From Deltaproteobacteria bacterium (GTDB lineage Bacteria; Desulfobacterota; Desulfobulbia; Desulfobulbales; Desulfurivibrionaceae), in NCBI GenBank assembly GCA_021802775.1, contig JAJZRJ010000003.1, positions 1 to 64,000 on the forward strand: DNA of 64,000 nt, in the 5' to 3' direction. The notes beneath the pieces were generated by a model. It was not told where the DNA came from. It searched no databases and worked only from the letters and a program-made list of their open reading frames with translations. Of this stretch, positions 7,721 to 14,366 are shown one piece after another. A program made the position numbers and the translations under genes. Each line of letters starts with the position of its first letter. Position 1 is the first letter of the stretch.

Positions 7721-10138
7721 ATGAAGTTTACCCTCAACTGGCTTCGTGAATATCTGCCCACCGACCTCGATGCGGCCACCATCGCGGCCCGTCTCTCCAT
7801 GCTCGGTCTGGAGGTCGATGCGGTGCAGCCGCTTTGCCCGGACCTTTCCGGCGTGGTGGTGGCGCGGGTGGAGAGCGTGCAGCGCCATCCCAATGCCGAT
7901 AAGCTGACCCTCTGTGACGTCTCGGTGGGTGATGCTGTCAAGCGGGTGGTCTGCGGCGCGCCCAATGTGCGGGCCGGCCTGATTACCGCCATGGCCCTGC
8001 CGGGCGCGGTATTGCCCGGCGGCTTCACCATCAAGCCGACCAGGATCCGCGGCGAGGCCTCGGAGGGCATGCTCTGCTCGGCCAAGGAACTGGGGATGGG
8101 TGACGACCATGGCGGCATCATGGAGATCACCGCCGCTGTCGCCCCCGGTCAGCCGATCGTTGCGGCCCTGGGACTCGACGATACCCTGATCGAGGTCGAT
8201 CTCACCCCTAATCGGCCCGATTGCGCGAGCGTCATCGGCATCGCCCGCGAGGTCGCGGCCTTTGCCGGCGGCACCCTCAAGAAGCCGGTGGAAAAGTTCC
8301 CGCAACTCACCGGTCAGGGGCTGCCTTTCAGCGTGCAGGTGGAGGCGGTGGCTGACTGTCCGCGCTACGCCGCCCGCATGGTGCGGAACGTGAAAATCGG
8401 CCCGTCGCCCGACTGGCTCCGGCAGCGGTTGCTGGCCGTGGGTTTGCGGCCGATCAACAACGTGGTCGACATCACCAATTTCGTCATGCTGGAATATGGT
8501 CAGCCGCTGCACGCCTTTGACTTCGATAAACTGGCCGGCGGCCGCATTGTGGTGCGGAAGGCCAGGCCCGGCGAGACCATCGAGACTCTCGACGGCACCA
8601 GCCGGACCCTCGACCCCGAGATGCTCCTCATCTGCGACGCGGAGCGGGCGGTGGCCGTGGCCGGCGTCATGGGCGGGGCCAATTCCGAGGTCGGGAACGA
8701 AACCACCACCATCCTGCTGGAAAGCGCCTGCTTCAACCCGGTGACCACCCGCCGCACCGCTGGCCGGCTCAATATGAATACCGATGCCTCCTACCGTTTC
8801 GAGCGCGGGGTGGACCCGCAAGGGGCGCCGGTGGCGATGGAGCGGGCGGTCAGGCTCATGGCCGAATTGGCCGGCGGCGAGATCGTGCCGGATGGTATCG
8901 ATTTCTGCGATGGGGTCAAGCCGCCCCTGACCATCACGCTGCGGGTAGGCCGCACCTGCGATCTCTTGGGCATGCCGCTTGACGCCGCCACCATTGCCAA
9001 GACGCTGCAAAGTATCGAGATCGGCTGCACGGCCCGCGATAGCGAGACCATCATGGTGCAGGTGCCTTCCTTCCGGGTTGACCTGGAACGGGAGATCGAC
9101 CTCGTCGAAGAGGTGGCGCGGCTGGTTGGCTACAACGAGATTCCCACCACCCTGCCGCTGGTGCCCATGCGTTTCCCGGAACGGGATGCGTTGCGCAGCC
9201 AACGCCAGGAGTTGGCCGCGGTGATGGTTGCCCTGGGCTTCAATGAGGCAGTGAATTACAGCTTTGTCGCGCCGCAGCATGCCGATCTGTTGGGCCTGCC
9301 GCCGGAGGATGCGCGGCGCCGGACCATCAGCCTGCTGAACCCGCTGGCCGAAGACCAGAGCGTCATGCGCACCACCTTGCTGCCGGGGCTGCTGGAAAAC
9401 GCCCGGCGAAACATCTACCATCAGCAGACCGACGTGCGGCTCTTCGAGCTGGGCAAGGTTTTCTACCGGCGCGAGGCGCACAGGCAGCCCGATGAGGAAG
9501 AGCGGCTGGCCGCGGTGCTCACCGGCCGCCGTCATCCGGGCGCGCCGCTGTTGCGGGAAGGCGAGACCAAGGTGGATTTCTTCGACGTTAAGGGCGTGGT
9601 CGAGGAACTGGCTGTCCGGTTGCGCTTGCCCCAGTTGCAGATGGTGGCCGTCACCGCCGTGCCGCCTTATGCCGATCCTGATCTGGCCATGGCAATCATG
9701 GCCAACGGCCAGGTGATCGGCGAGCTGGGTCGCTGCGCGGCGGCGGTACAGAAGGGTTTCGGCATCAAGCAGGAACTCTTCTACCTTGATCTGAGCTGCC
9801 GCGCCTTGCTGGCGCTGCAGGCGGCGCCGCGGGCCTTTGCGCCGCTGCCCAAATTCCCGGCGGTGCGCTGGGATGTGGCCATCGTGGTGCCGGAGCAGGT
9901 GGCCGCCGGCGAAATGGTGGCGGCGATCACCGCAAGCGGCGCCGACTATCTGGAACAGGTCGAACTTTTCGACGTGTTCCAAGGCAAGAACATCGGCCCG
10001 GGGCTCAAGAGTGTGGCCCTGGCCATGACGTACCGGGCGGCGGATCGCACCCTGGACGACGAGACGGTGGGGAAGGTCCACCAGAAAATTATCGAATTGC
10101 TGCTGTCCCGCTTTAATGGGCAGCTTCGCGAGGCATGA
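7721..10138 (+). CDS. pheT: phenylalanyl-tRNA synthetase beta subunit
   Basis: 805 residues, full bacterial length. The N-terminus MKFTLNWLREYLPTDLD is followed by an EMAP/tRNA-binding domain (VVVARVESVQRHPNADKLTLC, about 44-150), the B3/4 editing domain around DLTPNRPDCASVIGIAREVAAF and later NNVVDITNFVMLEYGQPLHAFD, the B5 domain, a degenerate class II core, and a ferredoxin-like anticodon-binding domain ending with the TYRAADRTLDDETV region. It forms the alpha2-beta2 enzyme with PheS. ihfA begins 3 bp after the stop. Confidence 0.98.
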   Translation: MKFTLNWLREYLPTDLDAATIAARLSMLGLEVDAVQPLCPDLSGVVVARVESVQRHPNADKLTLCDVSVGDAVKRVVCGAPNVRAGLITAMALPGAVLPGGFTIKPTRIRGEASEGMLCSAKELGMGDDHGGIMEITAAVAPGQPIVAALGLDDTLIEVDLTPNRPDCASVIGIAREVAAFAGGTLKKPVEKFPQLTGQGLPFSVQVEAVADCPRYAARMVRNVKIGPSPDWLRQRLLAVGLRPINNVVDITNFVMLEYGQPLHAFDFDKLAGGRIVVRKARPGETIETLDGTSRTLDPEMLLICDAERAVAVAGVMGGANSEVGNETTTILLESACFNPVTTRRTAGRLNMNTDASYRFERGVDPQGAPVAMERAVRLMAELAGGEIVPDGIDFCDGVKPPLTITLRVGRTCDLLGMPLDAATIAKTLQSIEIGCTARDSETIMVQVPSFRVDLEREIDLVEEVARLVGYNEIPTTLPLVPMRFPERDALRSQRQELAAVMVALGFNEAVNYSFVAPQHADLLGLPPEDARRRTISLLNPLAEDQSVMRTTLLPGLLENARRNIYHQQTDVRLFELGKVFYRREAHRQPDEEERLAAVLTGRRHPGAPLLREGETKVDFFDVKGVVEELAVRLRLPQLQMVAVTAVPPYADPDLAMAIMANGQVIGELGRCAAAVQKGFGIKQELFYLDLSCRALLALQAAPRAFAPLPKFPAVRWDVAIVVPEQVAAGEMVAAITASGADYLEQVELFDVFQGKNIGPGLKSVALAMTYRAADRTLDDETVGKVHQKIIELLLSRFNGQLREA

Positions 10139-10141
10139 TCC

Positions 10142-10435
10142 ATGAAACGTTCGAATCTGACCCGCAAGGATTTGGCCAAGGCCATCAATGAAAAGATGGG
10201 ATTTTCCCAGCGTGGCGCCGGCGATCTGGTGGATGCGGTGTTTGACACCCTGAAAAAGGCGTTGCTGGCCGAAGAGGCGGTAAAGCTGGTCCAGTTTGGC
10301 ACCTTCAATGTACGGAAAAAGGCCCCCCGCAAAGGGCGGAACCCCCGCACCGGCGCGGCCATGGAGATATCAAAACGCAGTATGATCTCCTTCCGTCCCA
10401 GCAAGATCGTGCGGGAGAAAATCAACCAGAGCTGA
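10142..10435 (+). CDS. ihfA: integration host factor alpha subunit
   Basis: A 97-residue HU/IHF-family DNA-bending protein. It starts [20 protein letters not shown] and has the beta-arm segment [20 protein letters not shown], where the intercalating Pro lies in RNPRTG. The location directly after pheT is the classical ihfA position. IHF-type bending proteins assist phage integration and Mu transposition, so this host gene may also serve the neighbouring prophage. Confidence 0.93.
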   Translation: MKRSNLTRKDLAKAINEKMGFSQRGAGDLVDAVFDTLKKALLAEEAVKLVQFGTFNVRKKAPRKGRNPRTGAAMEISKRSMISFRPSKIVREKINQS

Positions 10436-10445
10436 ACGAGGCCGT

Positions 10446-10853
10446 GTGACCCGGGAGACGCAGCCGCGCACCCGCGAGGGGGAAGCGCCGGATCAGGTAA
10501 CCATTCCCGACAAGCTTTATTTCAAGATCGGGGAGGTCTGTGAACTGACCGGCGTCAAGCAGCATGTGTTGCGCTATTGGGAAACCGAGTTCGCCATCCT
10601 GCACCCGCAGCGGGCCAGTTCGCGGCAGCGGCTTTACCGCCGCAGCGACGTGGAGAACATCCTGCGGATCAAGCGGCTCCTCAAGAACGAGGGCTTTACC
10701 ATCAGCGGCGCTAAAAAGCTGCTGGCCCGCGAGCAGCGGGGGGAGCAGGAGGAAGCCGCAGTGGAGAGTCCGGCCGAGGCGCCTTCGGTTGTCGCGGCGA
10801 TGCAGAGCATCCGCCACGAATTGCAGGAGCTCAAGCGGCTGCTCGAAGACTAG
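10446..10853 (+). CDS. MerR-family transcriptional regulator
   Basis: 135 residues with a GTG start at 10446. A winged-helix MerR domain begins [27 protein letters not shown] (about 22-48), followed by the wing [23 protein letters not shown] and a C-terminal helix [15 protein letters not shown]...[10 protein letters not shown] likely for dimerisation. No effector-binding Cys cluster is seen. A MerR-like gene after ihfA is common in proteobacteria; its targets are unknown. Confidence 0.9.
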   Translation: MTRETQPRTREGEAPDQVTIPDKLYFKIGEVCELTGVKQHVLRYWETEFAILHPQRASSRQRLYRRSDVENILRIKRLLKNEGFTISGAKKLLAREQRGEQEEAAVESPAEAPSVVAAMQSIRHELQELKRLLED

Positions 10854-10870
10854 CGGCGGGGCCGCCGCAC

Positions 10871-10899
10871 TTGACAGGCAGCGGGCGAGGGGGTAAATA
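10871..10899 (+). promoter_or_regulatory. probable sigma70 promoter of tRNA-Pro
   Basis: Consensus -35 TTGACA at 10871-10876, a 17-bp spacer, then TAAATA at 10894-10899. Predicted start is about 35 bp before the tRNA, and a GC-rich discriminator-like sequence follows. Confidence 0.6.
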
Positions 10900-10942
10900 G
10901 ACCTTTCGCCGCCGTCTGGCGACGGAAGAAGTGCAACAGGGT

Positions 10943-11019
10943 CGGGATGTAGCGCAGTCTGGTAGCGCACCTGAATGGGGTTCAGGGGGCCGGAGGTTCG
11001 AATCCTCTCATCCCGACCA
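10943..11019 (+). tRNA. tRNA-Pro (anticodon GGG)
   Basis: The acceptor stem CGGGATG/CATCCCG, D arm GCGC...GCGC, anticodon stem CCTGA/TCAGG with loop ATGGGGT (anticodon GGG), T loop TTCGAAT and encoded CCA at 11017-11019 are all readable. The last 33 bases plus 6 bp downstream are duplicated at the far end of the prophage, so the 3' half of the present gene was probably delivered by an integrating element. Confidence 0.95.
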
Positions 11020-11025
11020 GTAATA
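10987..11025 (+). other. attL: 39-bp core overlapping the tRNA-Pro 3' end
   Basis: The 39 bases at 10987-11025 are identical to 49967-50005. The repeat begins in the variable-loop side of the tRNA, includes the T arm, acceptor strand and CCA, and ends in GTAATA. Weaker similarity continues on both sides. This is the classic footprint of tyrosine-recombinase integration into a tRNA gene. Confidence 0.88.
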
Positions 11026-11029
11026 GCAA

Positions 11030-11064
11030 GGGGTTACGATTTTTGGATCGTAGCCCCTTTTTTA
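11030..11064 (+). terminator. rho-independent terminator after tRNA-Pro
   Basis: GGGGTTACGAT (11030-11040) pairs with ATCGTAGCCCC (11047-11057) with one G-T pair, followed by TTTTTT. It lies inside attL, so it is element DNA replacing the host terminator now found at 50009-50041. Confidence 0.85.
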
Positions 11065-11113
11065 TTTGTCCGGCTTTTAAGAGCAGCGCAAAGCCATTCT
11101 CCACGCCTCATAA

Positions 11114-11154
11114 CATTTCATCTGTCTGCCTATTATAGGCAGACAGATGAAATG
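11114..11154. repeat. 41-bp perfect palindrome (20-bp arms, 1-nt centre)
   Basis: Bases 11114-11133 are perfectly complementary to 11135-11154 around T11134. It stands in non-coding DNA between attL and the repressor. No T-run follows. It may be a recombination or replication site of the element, or a binding site for a dimeric protein. Confidence 0.85.
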
Positions 11155-11182
11155 AGAAAAATGGTTCGGCTGGATTTGAGGT

Positions 11183-11216
11183 GGGATTTGCCGGGAATTG
11201 ATGGGACTTTGCGGGA
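11183..11216 (+). repeat. helically phased GGGA repeats near attL
   Basis: GGGA occurs at 11183, 11193, 11203 and 11213, exactly 10 bp apart, each followed by an A/T-rich run with TTTG-like ends. Such phased direct repeats resemble arm-type sites bound by tRNA-targeting phage integrases. Function is inferred. Nothing else is recognised between 11065 and 11364 except the palindrome at 11114 and a GCGCGAAAAACGCGC inverted repeat near 11225. Confidence 0.5.
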
Positions 11217-11364
11217 AATTTGCGGCGCGAAAAACGCGCGATTTTGATTCTAAGAAAATTGGCCGGCGTTGACCCGAGGTGACAACCTTTTTTTGCAATC
11301 TAACTCAGAAAAAAGCGAGGCGATTTAATCTGCTGGCGCCCCCCCATAATTCTCCCTCCTGCCT

Positions 11365-12162
11365 CTATTCTGTATCTGTGATCAAGTATTTTCTGTTGCT
11401 TTTGAGAACTTTCTTATTCAGAACCGGATATCCGGTTATTGCGATATTGATATTGCCGATGATGCCGCCAAAAACTGTTTCTTTTGCTTTTTTTATCGAT
11501 GGCGTTTTTTCTGGTAACTGATCGAAGGCAATCCTTAACAACTGTAGAATTTCAGCTGAACCATAGTCGATTTCGATAATTCCCCTTTCTTCATTCGATA
11601 GAAGGTCAACTTTGGTAACAGTGCCGAAGTTCTTTAGGGTTCCTCTGAAATTTCCAACAGTCTTTTTTGCGTTAATCCACTTTTCTACAATTGAGCAAAT
11701 CAAGGCAGCTTCTTCCCTATTATCAGGTTGAAGGAAAACAGACGCCAACGAGATTACATCCAGTTCCTGCTTTTCTGATAATCTGTCCGGGAATGATGCC
11801 TTGTAGGCGTGTAGCTCGTTGAAGATGTGGGAGAGTAATTCCGCATCAAAGGGCGGGGCCTTCGACAGTAGGTGTCCGTCCGCGTGCAGGGCACCGACGC
11901 AACGCGGGTCGGTGCAAGCCCCTTCTCTCTGCGCAGCCTCCTGAACGCCCGCCTCCTCTTTATATTTTGCGCCCTCGCCCATCAGCAACCAAGACGGATC
12001 GACACCGTAGTGTTTGACGAGCGCAGTTAGGAATCCTGCATCGGGTGGGTTTTTGTTGGTTTCATAACGTCTTAGCGTGTCAGCAGTGACGCCAAAAATC
12101 TTCCCAAACTCCCTCTGGGAGAGTTCGCTCCTTACTTCCTTTATGCGATCACCTAAGGTCAT
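11365..12162 (-). CDS. phage repressor, XRE-type helix-turn-helix (CI-like)
   Basis: 265 residues from the ATG at 12162, which is preceded by GGAGG; the open frame extends upstream but lacks support. The N-terminus MTLGDRIKEVRSELSQREFG followed by FGVTADTLRRYETNKNPPDAGFLTALV is an XRE HTH. The C-terminal 170 residues show no S24 peptidase Ser/Lys pattern, so it may not respond to RecA by self-cleavage. It is transcribed leftward away from the early promoter, like Mu c. It probably maintains lysogeny by binding the repeats at 12193-12350. Confidence 0.85.
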   Translation of the reverse strand: MTLGDRIKEVRSELSQREFGKIFGVTADTLRRYETNKNPPDAGFLTALVKHYGVDPSWLLMGEGAKYKEEAGVQEAAQREGACTDPRCVGALHADGHLLSKAPPFDAELLSHIFNELHAYKASFPDRLSEKQELDVISLASVFLQPDNREEAALICSIVEKWINAKKTVGNFRGTLKNFGTVTKVDLLSNEERGIIEIDYGSAEILQLLRIAFDQLPEKTPSIKKAKETVFGGIIGNINIAITGYPVLNKKVLKSNRKYLITDTE

Positions 12163-12192
12163 TTTTCCTCCGCACACTTTATTTTTACTGTC

Positions 12193-12221
12193 ACGCGAAA
12201 GCGCGCAACGCGAAGTGCGCA
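12193..12221. promoter_or_regulatory. tandem GCG-rich repeats upstream of the repressor
   Basis: Two similar units, ACGCGAAAGCGCGCA (12193-12207) and ACGCGAAGTGCGCA (12208-12221), lie just upstream of the repressor start. Further GCGTAACGC and GTTAACGCGC half-sites follow to about 12275. They are candidate operators for the repressor or Ner, or internal transposase-binding sites as in the Mu operator/enhancer. Confidence 0.5.
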
Positions 12222-12311
12222 AAAAATACAGCATAAAAAACGAGCGTAACGCATTGTTTTGGCGCTGTTAACGCGCATCTGTCCTAAAATTTCATGAAAA
12301 AATAAGTGCGT

Positions 12312-12356
12312 GCAGTATTTTTAGCGTTGACTAAGCGCTAAAAATACTGCTATCGT
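12312..12356 (+). promoter_or_regulatory. early promoter inside a 15-bp inverted-repeat operator
   Basis: GCAGTATTTTTAGCG (12312-12326) and its perfect reverse complement (12336-12350) flank a 9-bp spacer that contains the -35 TTGACT (12327-12332). After 18 bp comes the -10 TATCGT at 12351-12356. A repressor dimer on the inverted repeat would cover the promoter. Transcription would begin at about 12363, the A of the Ner ATG, so the early mRNA may be leaderless. Confidence 0.7.
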
Positions 12357-12362
12357 CTCCCT

Positions 12363-12626
12363 ATGCGTATAAACACACCGCCACAAAAAACCGACAAGAA
12401 ACGTCGGGCTTGGATCAAGTACCAGTTGGAGATGAAGGGTTATTCCCTGGCCAGCCTCGGCCTAAAACACGGGCTCAGCCGGTCTTGCGTGCGCCAGGCC
12501 TTTGTGAAGCCGTACCCCAAAATGGAACGGCTCATCGCCCACACGCTTGGTCTCCGGCCCGAAGAAATCTGGCCTGAGCGCTACATTCAAAGCCATGGTA
12601 ACAGAAGAAGGAAGCGCGGGCAATGA
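12363..12626 (+). CDS. Ner-like DNA-binding protein
   Basis: 87 residues; first rightward gene opposite the repressor. The Ner/Nlp winged-HTH pattern is seen in WIKYQLEMKGYSLASLGLKHGLS, RSCVRQAF and ERLIAHTLGLRPEEIWPERY. In Mu, Ner turns down early and repressor transcription. There is no Shine-Dalgarno, consistent with a leaderless transcript. It overlaps the next gene by 4 bp. Confidence 0.88.
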   Translation: MRINTPPQKTDKKRRAWIKYQLEMKGYSLASLGLKHGLSRSCVRQAFVKPYPKMERLIAHTLGLRPEEIWPERYIQSHGNRRRKRGQ

Positions 12627-13093
12627 CGAAGGCGCGCAAAAAATTCGTCAGCGCCCTTGGGCAGATGAGCCTTTTTGACCTGTTGACCCAGGAGCGCCAG
12701 CAGCGCGTTGCCAACGCCACCGGCCGACTCAATGTGTCGGCAGCTCTCCATGCCGCCATCCGCGACGCAACCAAACAGGCGCCAAAGAGCCGCGAGACGA
12801 TCGCGGAAGAGATGTCCGCCCTTTCCGGCCTCCAGGTCACGGTCCACCAGGTCAATAACTGGACCGCCGAAAGCCACCCCCACCGCATACCGGCGGAGCT
12901 GCTGCCGGCATTTTGCCAGGCCACGGGCAGCATCGAGCCCTTGCGGCTGCTGGCCGAGATGGCCGGGGTGTTCACCTTGCCGGGGCCGGACGCGCTGCGG
13001 GCCGAGATTCAGAAGCTCGACGAAGAAGCGCGGCAGATCGGCCGCGAGAAGCGGAAGCGCGAACTCTTTCTAAAGGAGATGGAGGGGCAATGA
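12623..13093 (+). CDS. early phage protein, function unknown
   Basis: 156 residues, not recognised beyond a similar position in other Mu-like phages. The segment SRETIAEEMSALSGLQVTVHQVNNW looks like a helix-turn-helix with a following helix, and the C-terminus is a charged helix (LDEEARQIGREKRKREL). A DNA-binding early regulator is likely, but no specific role can be given. It overlaps both neighbours by 4 bp. Confidence 0.75.
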   Translation: MTKARKKFVSALGQMSLFDLLTQERQQRVANATGRLNVSAALHAAIRDATKQAPKSRETIAEEMSALSGLQVTVHQVNNWTAESHPHRIPAELLPAFCQATGSIEPLRLLAEMAGVFTLPGPDALRAEIQKLDEEARQIGREKRKRELFLKEMEGQ

Positions 13094-13482
13094 TCGATCT
13101 GCCTGTTTTAGCAAGAAACCTAAAAGGGATGGAGGTTGTAGAGGCCGGAGGCGTGGCGGTGGTCACGGCGCGGAATCTGGCGGCAACACTGGGCTATAAA
13201 TGCGAAAAAGCGGTCTCTCTTATTTTTAGTAGACACAAAAAGGTCTTCAGGGAGGCGCCTATTTACGGGATAGAGCACCCTTCAGCCCTGAGAGGGCCTG
13301 TGGACACAGGGATTATCCGCCTGGAAACGGCTGGCGGAGTTCAAGATATCCGAGTCTTTACCATAAAGGGAGCCCTCAAAATTTGTGCCAAATCTCACCA
13401 GCCAAAGAGCATGGAAGTGATCGAAATGATTATTGACCTGTACGACGAGGCGGCCAAGAGGATAGGAGGGGGAGCCCAATGA
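13090..13482 (+). CDS. BRO-N/Rha-like phage protein, first tandem copy
   Basis: 130 residues starting at ATG 13090, which overlaps the previous stop. Its first 24 residues equal those of the next gene. The pattern VVTARNLAATLGYKCEKAVSLIF, then VQDIRVFTIKGALKICAKSHQPKS resembles the N-terminal domain of phage antirepressors (BRO-N/Rha type). It ends where the second copy continues into a long extension. Probably a product of tandem duplication followed by divergence. Confidence 0.75.
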   Translation: MIDLPVLARNLKGMEVVEAGGVAVVTARNLAATLGYKCEKAVSLIFSRHKKVFREAPIYGIEHPSALRGPVDTGIIRLETAGGVQDIRVFTIKGALKICAKSHQPKSMEVIEMIIDLYDEAAKRIGGGAQ

Positions 13483-14366
13483 TAGATCTTCCTGTTTTGG
13501 CAAGAAATTTAAAAGGGATGGAGGTTGTGGAGGCTGGCGGTGTGGCGGTGACCACAGCGCAGAATCTGTCTGCTGCCTTGGAGTACAAAAGTGAAAACGC
13601 TGTCCATGTGATCTTCACCAGGAACGCCAAATCCTTCAAGGACGCCGGAGTCGTTGACCTGACACAAAGGTCTTTCAACTTGAAAGACCCTGTCGGAGGG
13701 GATGGTTTTCAAATTGAAAACCCCTGCTCCGGAGGGGTGACCCAAATTGACTCACCCTGCTTTTCCGACAAGTACGACACAGCCCTGGTGCAGCTTTACA
13801 CGCCTGGCCGCCCGGACGGAAACGGCGGCGGCGGGCTGCAAAGCGTCCGCGTCTTTACCAAGCGCGGGGCGATGAAGGTGTGTATGAAGTCGAACCAGCC
13901 AAAGGCGGTGATGGTGCAGGATATGCTGCTCGATCTCTACGAGCAGGTGGAAAGCGGCCAACTCATGGGCGCGGAGCGGTTCGGGCGGATGCTGGAAGGC
14001 TTGGCCCAGGGCCTGGCGGCCCTGCAACAAGAGGTGGCCCACCTGAAGAGCCGGCCACCGGTGCACATCAACCTGCCGGACGATACGGCTCTGCCGATCG
14101 TGCTGGAGCGGCAGCGGAAACACTGCTGCTATTTCGTGGGGCCGTTCCGGTTCAAAGAGGTGCGCGATATGGCCCTGACCATGCGGAGGGCCGGCCACAC
14201 ATATAAGGACATTGTGGAGGCTATACGGAAAAGGTGGCCGGGCGAACCGGAGAAGCACACAAGCAGGTCGAGTGTGCAACGCCTTTGGGCGAACGCCCGG
14301 ACCGGCAAACTGAAGGAATACGGCATCGACGCAACCATTCATTTTTTGCGGGAGGGTGAGAAGTGA
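13479..14366 (+). CDS. BRO-N/Rha-like phage protein with C-terminal extension, second tandem copy
   Basis: 295 residues. Residues 1-24 match the preceding gene exactly, and VRVFTKRGAMKVCMKSNQPKA aligns with that gene's C-terminal half. A 40-residue insertion (around 65-105, with two Cys and repeated DPVGG/ENPCSGG-like turns) separates them. A new C-terminal part contains a helix LEGLAQGLAALQQEVAHLKS and a putative HTH (MTMRRAGHTYKDIVEAIRKRWPG...SSVQRLWANA), suggesting DNA binding. Overlaps the transposase start by 4 bp. Confidence 0.8.
   Translation: MIDLPVLARNLKGMEVVEAGGVAVTTAQNLSAALEYKSENAVHVIFTRNAKSFKDAGVVDLTQRSFNLKDPVGGDGFQIENPCSGGVTQIDSPCFSDKYDTALVQLYTPGRPDGNGGGGLQSVRVFTKRGAMKVCMKSNQPKAVMVQDMLLDLYEQVESGQLMGAERFGRMLEGLAQGLAALQQEVAHLKSRPPVHINLPDDTALPIVLERQRKHCCYFVGPFRFKEVRDMALTMRRAGHTYKDIVEAIRKRWPGEPEKHTSRSSVQRLWANARTGKLKEYGIDATIHFLREGEK

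Noticed and set aside
7415-10081. 888-residue minus-strand open frame across pheT
   Set aside because: Antisense shadow of pheT with no recognisable domain.
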